A stretch of DNA of 64,000 nucleotides, taken from assembly GCF_027921445.1 (NCBI RefSeq), contig NZ_CP115667.1:248001-312000 (forward strand). The letters are read 5' to 3'. The stretch is from Peptoniphilus equinus (lineage in GTDB: Bacteria; Bacillota; Clostridia; Tissierellales; Peptoniphilaceae). A program made the position numbers and the translations under genes. The notes below the pieces were generated by a model. It ran no database searches and had not been told where the DNA came from. It worked only from the letters and a program-made list of their open reading frames with translations. Shown piece after piece: positions 56,651 through 64,000 of the stretch (within the stretch, counting starts at the first letter, position 1; every line of letters starts with the position of its first letter).

Positions 56651-57774
56651 TGACACAGATAATTGTAACGGCAAACTTCGGTTTGGAAGCCAGTGTGAAA
56701 CGGGAACTTAAAAACTTGGGATATGACGAATTGAGTGTAAGCGACGGTCGCATCACGTTGACGGGCGAGGCGCGGGACATTGCCATTCTCAATTTAAATT
56801 TACGGTGTGCGGAGCGGGTGCTCATGGAAGTGGGGGCATTTAAGGCGCTGAGCTTTGATCAACTTTTTGAAGAGGTCAAAGCGCTTCCTTGGGCAGATCT
56901 CCTCTTTGAAGACGCCAATTTCAGCGTGGACGCAAAAAGCTACAAGTCCCGACTCTATTCCCTTGCGGATATTCAACGAATCTCCGAGAAGGCCATTGTT
57001 GAGAAGCTGAAACTCACGTACAAGCGCAGCTTCTACGAAAAAACAGGCAACCGCCACCGCATTGAAGTGGCCATTCGCAACGACCGGGTGGTGGTGAGCC
57101 TCGACACCTCAGGCGACGGCCTGCACAAGCGAGGCTATCGGGCGGCATCGTTTAAAGCACCGATTTCCGAAACATTGGCGGCGGCAATGATTGAGCTTTC
57201 GTATTGGAATCCGGATCGTCCCCTGGTCGATCCCTTCTGCGGCTCAGGGACCATTCTCATTGAAGCGGCGATGATGGGCAAAAACATTGCACCGGGGCTG
57301 ACGCGGCACTTTGACTTTGAACATTTTAAGTTTATGGATGCAAGCCATTTAAAAGAGGAGCGGGCACGAGCCTATGCCCACATCGACTATGACACGAAGC
57401 TTGATCTGATCGGTTCGGACATCGCACGCAAGGCCATCGATATTGCGAAGATGAACACGGAGATGTTAGGGCTGGAGGACGATATTCGCTTCTTTGTGAA
57501 AGATGTGCGGGAGTTGGACTTGCCGGACAATTACGGAGTCATTATCACCAATCCGCCTTACGGGATGCGTATCGGCGGTGAGGAAGTGGCGGAGCTTGAA
57601 AAAGCTTTGAAGGCTTTGTACCGTTCCGTGCCCACCTATTCCATGTATGTCATCAGCGCCCATGAAGCGCTTGAGAAAAACGTGGGCAAGGCGAACCGCA
57701 ATCGCAAACTGTACAACGGCGGGTTGTTGTCCTACTACTACCAATATTTCGGGCCGCGGCCGAAAACTGTGTAA
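56650..57774 (+). CDS. THUMP-domain rRNA (guanine-N2) methyltransferase (YpsC/RlmL-like)
   Basis: A 374-residue SAM-dependent RNA methyltransferase. The N-terminal 150 residues form ferredoxin-like and THUMP domains, ending RHRIEVAIRNDRVVVSLDTSG; the Rossmann catalytic part has PLVDPFCGSGTILIEAAMMG (about 195-214) and the amino-methyltransferase motif ITNPPYGMRIGG (about 299-310). By family it methylates G2445 of 23S rRNA, as the N-terminal half of RlmL does. It starts on the last base of the permease stop codon, so it is read with the ABC operon although unrelated in role. Confidence 0.9.
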   Translation: MTQIIVTANFGLEASVKRELKNLGYDELSVSDGRITLTGEARDIAILNLNLRCAERVLMEVGAFKALSFDQLFEEVKALPWADLLFEDANFSVDAKSYKSRLYSLADIQRISEKAIVEKLKLTYKRSFYEKTGNRHRIEVAIRNDRVVVSLDTSGDGLHKRGYRAASFKAPISETLAAAMIELSYWNPDRPLVDPFCGSGTILIEAAMMGKNIAPGLTRHFDFEHFKFMDASHLKEERARAYAHIDYDTKLDLIGSDIARKAIDIAKMNTEMLGLEDDIRFFVKDVRELDLPDNYGVIITNPPYGMRIGGEEVAELEKALKALYRSVPTYSMYVISAHEALEKNVGKANRNRKLYNGGLLSYYYQYFGPRPKTV

Positions 57775-57804
57775 CTATGCTATAATGTGAGGGAGGTGGT
57801 CACT

Positions 57805-58896
57805 GTGGAGCAGTATTATAAATTCATAAGCAATCCCGGATTAAATCGTCAAATATTGGACAGCATTGCAGATTTAATCCGAGTTATTGATTTTAAAAAT
57901 CAGATCATCTATGCCAACAAAGCCCTCCAGGATTTGCTTGGCTACGACACTGAGCGCAAACTCTCCCGCATTGACCGCGAAGGCATCGATACCGTCATCT
58001 CCCGTCGCACCTATGAGACCGGCGAGGTGATCCAACGGGAGGAGACTATCGGCGGGAAATTGTACTCCGTGAAGAGCTCGCCGTTGGAGAAAGACGGCCA
58101 CGTCATAGGCGTGGTGGAAGTCTTTCGAAATATCGACAAAGAACAGATGCTCCTCTCTGAAATTATGGAGCGCAACAAAGCGATGACCATTGAGATGAAT
58201 CACGCGCAAAAGATCCAGTCGGCGCTTCTGCCGGCAAAGGGCTTTCTTTCCACGCTGAAGGTCGACTACCTCTACCATCCGTCCAATATGTTAAGCGGCG
58301 ATATGTTTGATATTTTTCCCATCAACGACGACAATGTCGGCATCTATATTGCTGATACGGTGGGCCACGGCTTTGCCTCGTCGATGATTACCATGTTCAT
58401 ACGTATTGCCATGCGTAACATTTCCCGAGACAAAAAACTCGCTCCGGCGAAACTCTTGGAAGAATTGTCACAGCGCTTTGTGAATTTGGGGTTGGACGGT
58501 GAGACCTACTTCACCTGTTTCTACTGCGTCTACAACAAGAAGAAGTCCCTTTTGACCTACGCCAATGCCGGGCACTTTCCAAGTCCGATTGTGGCGACGG
58601 AAAAGGGCAGCGAGGAACTGGTGCTAAGCGGCTTTCCTATCTCGCCGTTTTTTAAAGGGAGCGGCTACGAGTCCGACTCGATCAGGCTTAAGACCGGGGA
58701 TAAACTCTGTCTGATGACCGACGGTCTTTCTGAAACCATGGATTACAACGGCGAACAGTTCGGGACGGATCGGGTCAAGGCTATTTTACAAGACAATGAC
58801 AACGATGAACTCTTGGTGCTGAAGCGTGCCGTCTACAATTTTATGTGGGGCGAACAACGGGACGACTTAACGGCACTGTTAATAAAGGTTTGGTAA
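57805..58896 (+). CDS. PAS-domain PP2C (SpoIIE-type) phosphatase
   Basis: A 363-residue regulator: PAS domain at about 12-110 (SIADLIRVIDFKNQIIYANKA), a short coiled linker (LSEIMERNKAMTIEMNHAQ) and a PPM/SpoIIE phosphatase domain (about 150-363) with GDMFDIFPINDDNVGIYIAD (about 167-186), HGFASSMIT and LCLMTDGLSE (about 300), whose Asp residues hold Mn2+. It is of the RsbU/RsbP class, dephosphorylating anti-sigma antagonists in response to an internal signal. GTG 57805 follows GGGAGGTGG; TATAAT lies at 57780-57785. Its stop overlaps the start of pgi. Confidence 0.88.
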   Translation: MEQYYKFISNPGLNRQILDSIADLIRVIDFKNQIIYANKALQDLLGYDTERKLSRIDREGIDTVISRRTYETGEVIQREETIGGKLYSVKSSPLEKDGHVIGVVEVFRNIDKEQMLLSEIMERNKAMTIEMNHAQKIQSALLPAKGFLSTLKVDYLYHPSNMLSGDMFDIFPINDDNVGIYIADTVGHGFASSMITMFIRIAMRNISRDKKLAPAKLLEELSQRFVNLGLDGETYFTCFYCVYNKKKSLLTYANAGHFPSPIVATEKGSEELVLSGFPISPFFKGSGYESDSIRLKTGDKLCLMTDGLSETMDYNGEQFGTDRVKAILQDNDNDELLVLKRAVYNFMWGEQRDDLTALLIKVW

Positions 58897-60113
58897 TGTT
58901 AACATATTCAGGAATTGACAGCGACGCGCCTTGTGATTTGGAGGCGTTAGTTGCAGAGGCACAAATCACCTACAAGGACTATCTCGGCTGGCAAAATCCC
59001 GAGAACTCCCTTCGGGAACTGGACCGGATTAAAGAGCTGGCACAGTTCATTAAAGACAACTACGAGCTTGTGATTGTCTGCGGTGCAGGGGGATCCTACA
59101 CGGGGGCACGAGCCATCATTGAAGCTACAGACGGACAAAGTGCAAACCTCACCCGAAAGACGAAAGTCGTCTTCATGGGCAATCATCTGTCCAGCTTAGG
59201 TTTGCAGGAAGTCTTAAGCTTTGTCGACACGTTCAATACGTGCATGATTGTAGTCTCCAAGTCGGGCACCACGATTGAAACCAACATCGGCTATCAATTG
59301 GTGCTGCGGCGGTTTAAAGAAAAATACGAAAACCCATATGAGCGCATTGTCATCATCACCGGCGATGACACAGGCTTTTTATATCGAGAGCACGCGGCAC
59401 ACGGCATGGAGCTGCTCACGGTGCCGAAGGATGTGGGCGGGCGATACAGTTTACATACGGCGGTGGGACTACTGCCCATGGCAGTGGCGGATGTGGACAT
59501 CGATGCCTTTTTAGCAGGTCTCTTTGACTATCGCCGTTTGACGGAAAATGCGGACAACCCTTCCCGCCGTTATGCCTGTGACCGACGGGCGCTTTTCCTA
59601 AAAGGAAAGACCACGGAATTTCTGGTGAGCTACGATCCGCGCATGGAATACTATCAAAAGTGGTACGTCCAGCTCTTTGGCGAGAGTGAAGGCAAGCACA
59701 AGGATGTCATCTTTCCGAGTTATATGGTCAATACCACCGATCTTCACTCTATGGGTCAGTACCTCCAGGAGGGCCCGGGCAATGTCTTTGAAACCGTCAT
59801 TGACGTGAGCCGCTATCCGGTGGACTTTGATGTGAATCTTGCAGCTTTTGACGACTGTTATCAAGCCCACGATCACTTTTCGCTGAACGCACTGAAGCGC
59901 ATTGTCAGCCGCGCGACGAAAGAAGCTCATCAAAAGAACGATGTGACCAGCCTCGGCATTGAACTTGAACGACTGGACGCCTATACCATGGGTGAGATGG
60001 CCTACTTTTTTATGGAAGCGTGCTTTGTGTCGTCGTTGCTCTTTCATGCTCATCCTTTCAATCAGCCCGGGGTGGAAGAATACAAACAGGAATACAAACA
60101 CAGATTGCAGTGA
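58896..60113 (+). CDS. pgi: glucose-6-phosphate isomerase
   Basis: A 405-residue phosphoglucose isomerase, somewhat shorter than the roughly 450-residue Firmicute norm. SIS-fold motifs are VVSKSGTTIETNIGY (about 119-133, phosphate-binding Ser/Thr), the PKDVGGRYSLHTAVGLLPM stretch (about 182-200, Pgi signature), a catalytic Glu in LFGESEGKHKD (about 263) and the C-terminal NQPGVEEYKQEYKHRL (about 389-404) with the active-site Lys. ATG 58896 overlaps the preceding TAA, so it is coupled to the phosphatase gene. Confidence 0.93.
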   Translation: MLTYSGIDSDAPCDLEALVAEAQITYKDYLGWQNPENSLRELDRIKELAQFIKDNYELVIVCGAGGSYTGARAIIEATDGQSANLTRKTKVVFMGNHLSSLGLQEVLSFVDTFNTCMIVVSKSGTTIETNIGYQLVLRRFKEKYENPYERIVIITGDDTGFLYREHAAHGMELLTVPKDVGGRYSLHTAVGLLPMAVADVDIDAFLAGLFDYRRLTENADNPSRRYACDRRALFLKGKTTEFLVSYDPRMEYYQKWYVQLFGESEGKHKDVIFPSYMVNTTDLHSMGQYLQEGPGNVFETVIDVSRYPVDFDVNLAAFDDCYQAHDHFSLNALKRIVSRATKEAHQKNDVTSLGIELERLDAYTMGEMAYFFMEACFVSSLLFHAHPFNQPGVEEYKQEYKHRLQ

Positions 60114-60122
60114 CGTGTGATG

Positions 60123-60150
60123 AAATAAGACCTCAGGGTCTTATTTTTTT
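60123..60150 (+). terminator. pgi terminator
   Basis: Stem AATAAGACC/GGTCTTATT (60124-60132 with 60137-60145) with TCAG loop, then T residues. Confidence 0.9.
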
Positions 60151-60185
60151 ATGGGTATTAATGAGAAGAACCAAAGGAGGTTGTT

Positions 60186-61139
60186 ATGAAAATAAATCAA
60201 ATGGGAAGTCAAAACGTCCAAACACTCTATTTGGCAGGGGGATGCTTTTGGGGCGTGGAAGGCTACTTTAAAAAATTACATGGCGTACTGACAACGACTG
60301 TGGGTTATGCCAACGGCAAGACGGAAGCGACCGACTACCACGCCCTTGCCGTGACGGACCATGCCGAGACCTTAAAAGTTCGTTACGATGCCTATAAAAT
60401 ATCACTGGAAGAGCTCCTCGATCACTTCTTTCGCATCATCGATCCCACCACGATCAACAAACAGGGCAATGATGTCGGGCGTCAGTATCGCACCGGGATT
60501 TACAGTGAGGACGGGCGTGTCCTTGAACGGGCGCGTGAGATTATTGAAGAGAAGCAAAAGGATTATGAGCGGACCATTCGAGTGGAAGTGGCGCCGCTGT
60601 TACACTTCATCGAGGCGGAAGACTACCACCAGGACTATTTGGACAAAAATCCCGGCGGCTATTGCCATATCAATTTGGCGCTAGCTGATGAACCTTTGGA
60701 CTATCCGAAGAAAGAGCCGGAATCCGATGCGGCGCTCAAAGCACGGATTGGCGATGTGGCCTATGATGTGGTCAAACACGCCGGCACGGAACGCCCCTTT
60801 ACCAGTCGCTATGACAAGTTCGACGAGGAGGGCATCTATGTGGATATCGTGACCGGCGAGCCGCTGTATTCATCCAGAGATAAGTACGACGCCGGCTGCG
60901 GATGGCCAAGCTTTACCAAGCCCATTGTGTCAGGCGCCAACGAATACCGTGACGACTACAGCTTCGGGCACCGCACAGAAGTGCGTTCCACGGCGTCTCA
61001 CTTGGGCCATGTGTTTGAAGACGGTCCGGCAGAGACGGGACACCTTCGCTACTGTATAAACGGCGCAGCCTTGGAATTCATTTCCTACGACGAAATGGAT
61101 GAGAAAGGTTACGGCAACTATAAAAAATACGTGAAATAA
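60186..61139 (+). CDS. msrAB: peptide methionine sulfoxide reductase MsrA-MsrB fusion
   Basis: A 317-residue fused repair enzyme reducing both S- and R-methionine sulfoxide. The MsrA part (about 1-165) has LAGGCFWGVEGYF (about 17-29) with the catalytic Cys and GYANG. The MsrB part (about 175-317) has AGCGWPSFTKPI (about 237-248), HLGHVFEDGP (about 276) and RYCINGAAL (about 290) with its catalytic Cys. The CxxC zinc sites present in many MsrB proteins are not visible. AAAGGAGG precedes the ATG. Monocistronic; likely reductant is thioredoxin. Confidence 0.95.
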   Translation: MKINQMGSQNVQTLYLAGGCFWGVEGYFKKLHGVLTTTVGYANGKTEATDYHALAVTDHAETLKVRYDAYKISLEELLDHFFRIIDPTTINKQGNDVGRQYRTGIYSEDGRVLERAREIIEEKQKDYERTIRVEVAPLLHFIEAEDYHQDYLDKNPGGYCHINLALADEPLDYPKKEPESDAALKARIGDVAYDVVKHAGTERPFTSRYDKFDEEGIYVDIVTGEPLYSSRDKYDAGCGWPSFTKPIVSGANEYRDDYSFGHRTEVRSTASHLGHVFEDGPAETGHLRYCINGAALEFISYDEMDEKGYGNYKKYVK

Positions 61140-61144
61140 GCAAT

Positions 61145-61185
61145 AAAAAATCAACTTAACTCGTTAGGAGCCAAGTTGATTTTTT
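61145..61185. terminator. bidirectional terminator between msrAB and nitroreductase
   Basis: Stem AAAAAATCAACTT/AAGTTGATTTTTT between convergent genes, with T tracts on both strands. Confidence 0.9.
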
Positions 61186-61187
61186 GT

Positions 61188-61706
61188 TTAGCGCGGTGTG
61201 TTGAAATGAATTTTATCTGAGATATCGAAGTCTTTTCTCTTGCGAACCCGTTCGTCACCGTAGCCTACCGGGATGATGTTCACAGGGGTAAGACCTGCAG
61301 GAATGTCAAGGAACGTGGCGAGATACTCCGACGCCGGCTTGTCCTCTTTTTCAGTGCCGTAGATGTTGACCCATGCCGTATCCAGCCCCTCTTCTTTGGC
61401 CAGGAGTTGGAAGTAGGCTGTGACGACAGCGGACTCTTGCAGCCAGGTTGTCGTTGTGTCCGTGTGAGCCAAGGTGATGATGCACAGAGGGACATCGGCC
61501 AGGTACTTGGTGGAGAAGGCGCCGAGCTTGGCGAGCTTCTCGAGAGACGGCTTGTCGTCCACCACGAGAAATTCAATAGGTCGTGCGCTCTTGTAGGACG
61601 GACCCATGAGGGCAAATTTCAAAAGCTCTTTAACGGTATCAAAATCCACAGCATCGTTTTTGTAGGTGCGAATGGTGTGGCGATCTTTAATTAAATCTTT
61701 GAACAT
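61188..61706 (-). CDS. nitroreductase-family FMN protein
   Basis: A 172-residue nitroreductase-fold flavoprotein. RHTIRTYKNDAVD (about 8-20) holds the FMN phosphate Arg/His, LKFALMGPSYKSARPIEFLV (about 30-49) and the C-terminal PVNIIPVGYGDERVRKRKDF (about 143-162) complete the fold. It probably uses NAD(P)H to reduce quinones or nitro compounds; natural substrate unknown. GGAGGTG precedes the ATG on the minus strand. Confidence 0.88.
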   Translation of the reverse strand: MFKDLIKDRHTIRTYKNDAVDFDTVKELLKFALMGPSYKSARPIEFLVVDDKPSLEKLAKLGAFSTKYLADVPLCIITLAHTDTTTTWLQESAVVTAYFQLLAKEEGLDTAWVNIYGTEKEDKPASEYLATFLDIPAGLTPVNIIPVGYGDERVRKRKDFDISDKIHFNTPR

Positions 61707-61823
61707 AGTTCACCTCCGACTTTATTTTACCACAATTTGTACCCAAAAATGAAAACGGTGGCGGCGGCATCTATGATGAAATTAAGGCGGAAAAAATATT
61801 TTTGAAAAAGATTGATAAAACGC

Positions 61824-61852
61824 TTGCAATAGGTTCGACACCATGTTATTAT
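61824..61852 (+). promoter_or_regulatory. promoter of a small RNA candidate
   Basis: TTGCAA (61824-61829), 17-base spacer, TATTAT (61847-61852). The next gene start, at 62009, lies beyond a terminator. Confidence 0.7.
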
Positions 61853-61858
61853 GACAGT

Positions 61859-61938
61859 GTAAATATCCACCGAGGATATTTCGATCATCTTTTTTCTTCC
61901 CAGCTATACATAAAAAGGCACCCGCGAGGTGCCTTTTT
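61859..61938 (+). ncRNA. candidate small RNA, about 80 bases
   Basis: A stand-alone transcript bounded by a good promoter and a strong terminator. It has two hairpins: AAATATCC/GGATATTT (61861-61868 with 61874-61881) and the terminator AAAAAGGCACC/GGTGCCTTTTT (61912-61922 with 61928-61938). The linker holds CATCTTTTTTCTTCC, a pyrimidine-rich single-stranded stretch that could pair with Shine-Dalgarno sequences (AAGAAAAAAG- or GGAAG-like). There is no start codon inside. Role unknown; alternatively the trace of a lost gene. Confidence 0.5.
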
Positions 61939-62008
61939 GCGTGTTCAATAAATTAATACATGGTATAATGATTTCGACAGGTGAAATAAATATAATGAAG
62001 GATACTCT

Positions 62009-62833
62009 ATGATTCAAACACAACCATCCGTCCAAGATATTGAACGGAGCTTAATAAAAGGCTACCGACGTTATATTTGGCGGCCGTTTACACGTGCAAT
62101 TAACGAATTTGAAATGGTAACTGACGGCGATAAGATTGCCGTGGCCATATCCGGGGGCAAGGACTCCCTCACATTGGCCAAGTGTTTTCAAGAGCTGAGG
62201 CGCCATGGCAAAATGCATTTTGATTTGGAGTTTATTGCGATGGATCCGGGCTATATTCCCGAGAAGCGTCGGCTCCTTGAGATAGACTGCGACGCGCTGG
62301 GCATTCCGGTGAAGATTCACGACAGCAACATCTTTGAAGCCTCTCAGACCATGGATGCACAGAATCCGTGCTACCTTTGTGCGCGGATGCGCCGGGGCAA
62401 TCTCTATGCCAAAGCCAGAGAACTCGGGTGCAATAAATTGGCCCTCGGCCATCACTTTGACGACGTCATTGAAACGGTGCTCTTAAACGTGCTCTTCGGC
62501 GCCAACTATAAAACTATGATGCCCAAACTGCGCTCAGCGAACTTTGAAGGGTTGGAGCTCATCCGACCGCTCTATTATGTGCGGGAGGCATCGGTGAAAA
62601 ACTTTGTCGCCCATGCCGGCATCGAACCTTTGGACTGTGCCTGTGTCGTCAGCGCCAACAAAGAAGAGGGGTCCATGCGAGCCTATATCAAAGGCTTGAT
62701 CCAACAGATCGAAAAGAAAAATCCCAATGTGGGCATCAGCATTTTACGCTCTGCACAGAATGTGGAACTGGGCGCCGTCTTGGAATACAAAGACAAACAG
62801 GGCGAGCGCACATCCTTTTTAGATAACTACTAA
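62009..62833 (+). CDS. ttcA: TtcA-like tRNA 2-thiocytidine synthetase
   Basis: A 274-residue PP-loop ATPase of the TtcA group, which thiolates C32 in tRNA using an iron-sulphur cluster. The PP-loop is AVAISGGKDSLTLAK (about 45-59); NPCYLCARMRRGNLY (about 123-137) has the cluster Cys pair; GHHFDDVIETVLLN (about 151-164) is typical, and DCACVVSANKEEGSM near 210 gives a further Cys. An extended -10 TGGTATAAT lies at 61961-61969, 40 bases before the ATG. Length is a little under E. coli TtcA. Confidence 0.88.
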   Translation: MIQTQPSVQDIERSLIKGYRRYIWRPFTRAINEFEMVTDGDKIAVAISGGKDSLTLAKCFQELRRHGKMHFDLEFIAMDPGYIPEKRRLLEIDCDALGIPVKIHDSNIFEASQTMDAQNPCYLCARMRRGNLYAKARELGCNKLALGHHFDDVIETVLLNVLFGANYKTMMPKLRSANFEGLELIRPLYYVREASVKNFVAHAGIEPLDCACVVSANKEEGSMRAYIKGLIQQIEKKNPNVGISILRSAQNVELGAVLEYKDKQGERTSFLDNY

Positions 62834-62851
62834 GTAACAACTGAGGTGCAT

Positions 62852-63604
62852 ATGAAATTTATATCCTGGAATGTCAACGGACTTCGGGCAGGAATAAAAA
62901 AAGGCTTTGTGGACAAACTCTACAGCCTGAACCCGGATGTCATCGGCCTGCAAGAGATCAAACTCTCGGAAGGGCAGTTGGAGCTGGAACTGGAAGGGTA
63001 CACCACCTATTACAACTACGCCGAACGCAAGGGTTACTCCGGGACGGCCATCTTTACCAAAGTACAACCCCTTGCCGTCACCTACGGGATCGGCATACCG
63101 GAGCATGACAATGAAGGCAGAGTCATCACCATGGAATTTGATGACTACTACTTCATCACCTGCTACACACCGAATTCCAAGCGCGGCTTGGAACGACTGG
63201 ACTATCGCATGGTGTGGGAAGATGCCTTTCGGGCGTATGTCAACGCACTCGACGCCAAAAAGCCCGTCATTCTCTGCGGTGATCTGAACGTGGCCCACAA
63301 CGACATTGACTTGGCAAATCCCGACGCCAACCACAAATCCGCAGGATTCAGCGATGAAGAGCGGGCAAAATTTACCGAGCTTCTGGCAAGCGGCTACACC
63401 GATACCTTCCGCCATCTCTATCCCGATACCGTCAACGTCTACTCCTGGTGGAGCAACTTCGCCAAAGCCAGAGAGCGTAACGTCGGTTGGCGCATTGACT
63501 ACTTCGTCGTCTCCAATCGTCTGATCGATGCCGTTGAAGATTCTAAAATCCACATGGACGTCTTAGGTTCCGACCACTGTCCTGTGGAATTACTACTAAA
63601 GTGA
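62852..63604 (+). CDS. exoA: exodeoxyribonuclease III
   Basis: A 250-residue AP endonuclease/3'-exonuclease of the Xth family for base-excision repair. MKFISWNVNGLRAG (about 1-14, Asn metal ligand), QEIKLSEGQLELE (about 34, Glu), YTPNSKRGLERLDYR (about 107-121), GDLNVAHNDIDL (about 147-158, Asp/Asn), and the C-terminal GSDHCPVELLL (about 240, Asp-His) are all present. ATG 62852 follows GAGGTG. It precedes the flavoprotein gene by nine bases. Confidence 0.95.
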   Translation: MKFISWNVNGLRAGIKKGFVDKLYSLNPDVIGLQEIKLSEGQLELELEGYTTYYNYAERKGYSGTAIFTKVQPLAVTYGIGIPEHDNEGRVITMEFDDYYFITCYTPNSKRGLERLDYRMVWEDAFRAYVNALDAKKPVILCGDLNVAHNDIDLANPDANHKSAGFSDEERAKFTELLASGYTDTFRHLYPDTVNVYSWWSNFAKARERNVGWRIDYFVVSNRLIDAVEDSKIHMDVLGSDHCPVELLLK

Positions 63605-63612
63605 GGTATGAC

Positions 63613-64000
63613 TTGGAGCAACTATTTACAGAAAAAATACACGACAATCTCTATTACATCGGCGTCAACGACCGCATCACCACCCTCTTTGAGAGAATGT
63701 GGCCCCTGCCTGACGGCGTCGCTTATAACAGCTACCTGCTGACAGGTGAAAAATCCATCTGCATGGACCTCGTCAAAGACTTTACCGTCAAGGACTTTCT
63801 GAGCAAAGTGGACGAAGTGTTGGAGGGTAAGCCACTGGATTACCTGGTCATCAACCACGTGGAACCGGACCATTCCAGCGGCATTGATGAAGTCTTGAGC
63901 CGCTATCCGGACCTACACATCGTCTGCAATAAAAAGACCGTTCCGATGTTGAAAAATTACTACAACATCGAGGACAATCTCATTGTCGTCGGCGACGGCG
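63613..64000 (+). CDS. FprA-type flavodiiron protein, 3' end outside window
   Basis: The first 129 residues of an A-type flavoprotein that reduces oxygen or nitric oxide at a diiron site. The metallo-beta-lactamase-like start reads LYYIGVNDRITTLFERMWPLPDGVAYNSYLL-type family sequence (blocks YYIGVNDR and MWPLPDGVAYNSYLL), followed by YLVINHVEPDHSSGI (about 77-91), whose His-Glu-Asp-His are iron ligands. I chose TTG 63613, six bases after GAGG at 63603; no ATG fits this frame nearby. The flavodoxin domain is beyond the window. Rubredoxin (33197) is its expected electron donor. Confidence 0.9.
   Translation, partial: MEQLFTEKIHDNLYYIGVNDRITTLFERMWPLPDGVAYNSYLLTGEKSICMDLVKDFTVKDFLSKVDEVLEGKPLDYLVINHVEPDHSSGIDEVLSRYPDLHIVCNKKTVPMLKNYYNIEDNLIVVGDG

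Overview
The window reads as the chromosome of a low-to-mid GC anaerobic Firmicute. I see Shine-Dalgarno sites of the AGGAGG type, TTGACA/TATAAT promoters with 17-base spacers, Firmicute-style rRNA and tRNA genes, a Veg protein, SLH-domain surface protein, tryptophanase, and an oxygen-defence set (rubredoxin, superoxide reductase, FprA flavoprotein) without catalase. The gene content and 16S look compatible with the Tissierellia/Peptoniphilaceae, but that placement is recalled, not computed. No phage, intact insertion sequence, CRISPR array or obvious genomic island is present; the window is mainly core genome with a few decayed patches.

Layout. 1-3.2 kb: end of a hexuronate/KDG module (KDPG aldolase, KDG kinase, a 5'-truncated mannonate dehydratase remnant, an iron alcohol dehydrogenase). 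3.2-5.3 kb: FAD-dependent oxidoreductase and TrmL. 5.3-6.0 kb: gene-free decayed stretch with a possible transposase tail. 6.0-9.3 kb: HerA-like ATPase and NAD kinase on the minus strand, an RluA-type pseudouridine synthase on the plus strand. 9.3-12.7 kb: a structured RNA resembling 6S RNA, a YtxH/DUF948-type envelope pair, then a LacI-family regulator behind a 370-base folded leader, and a LuxR-type HTH protein. 12.7-19.8 kb: a complete rRNA operon (16S, tRNA-Ala, 23S, 5S) with two strong tandem promoters, thirteen tRNAs in series, a small HesB-like gene and a further tRNA-Ser. 20.4-24.5 kb: MerR regulator, MarR-MATE pair and a lipoprotein, all minus strand. 24.6-33.1 kb: housekeeping genes (cca, glmM, degV family, veg, ispE and four coupled genes ending in queH, then rpsF-ssb-rpsR). 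33.2-36 kb: rubredoxin, an RsbW-like kinase fold, typA. 36-42.2 kb minus strand: two secreted proteins of unknown function, a DUF1275 membrane protein and a large M16C metallopeptidase. 42.2-45.5 kb: tryptophanase and a sodium-coupled symporter behind a folded leader. 45.6-51 kb: SLH protein, TVP38-like membrane protein, superoxide reductase, YeiH-type exporter, threonine ammonia-lyase. 51-56.7 kb: two membrane-fusion adaptors plus a MacB-type ABC transporter. 56.7-64 kb: rRNA methyltransferase, PAS-PP2C phosphatase, Pgi, MsrAB, nitroreductase, a candidate small RNA, TtcA, ExoIII and the start of an FprA flavoprotein.

How the genes work together. Amino-acid fermentation is represented by tryptophanase with its likely transporter and by threonine ammonia-lyase. 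The superoxide reductase, rubredoxin, FprA and MsrAB form a plausible oxygen/peroxide protection circuit in which rubredoxin passes electrons. The most interesting unexplained signals are three non-coding transcripts (9290-9465, about 10785-11150, 61859-61938), a MurI-like protein lacking both catalytic cysteines (29462-30133), the tnaA leader, and several perfect palindromes at promoters. I did not find a clearly new multi-gene system; the best candidates are these RNA elements and the MurI-like gene.
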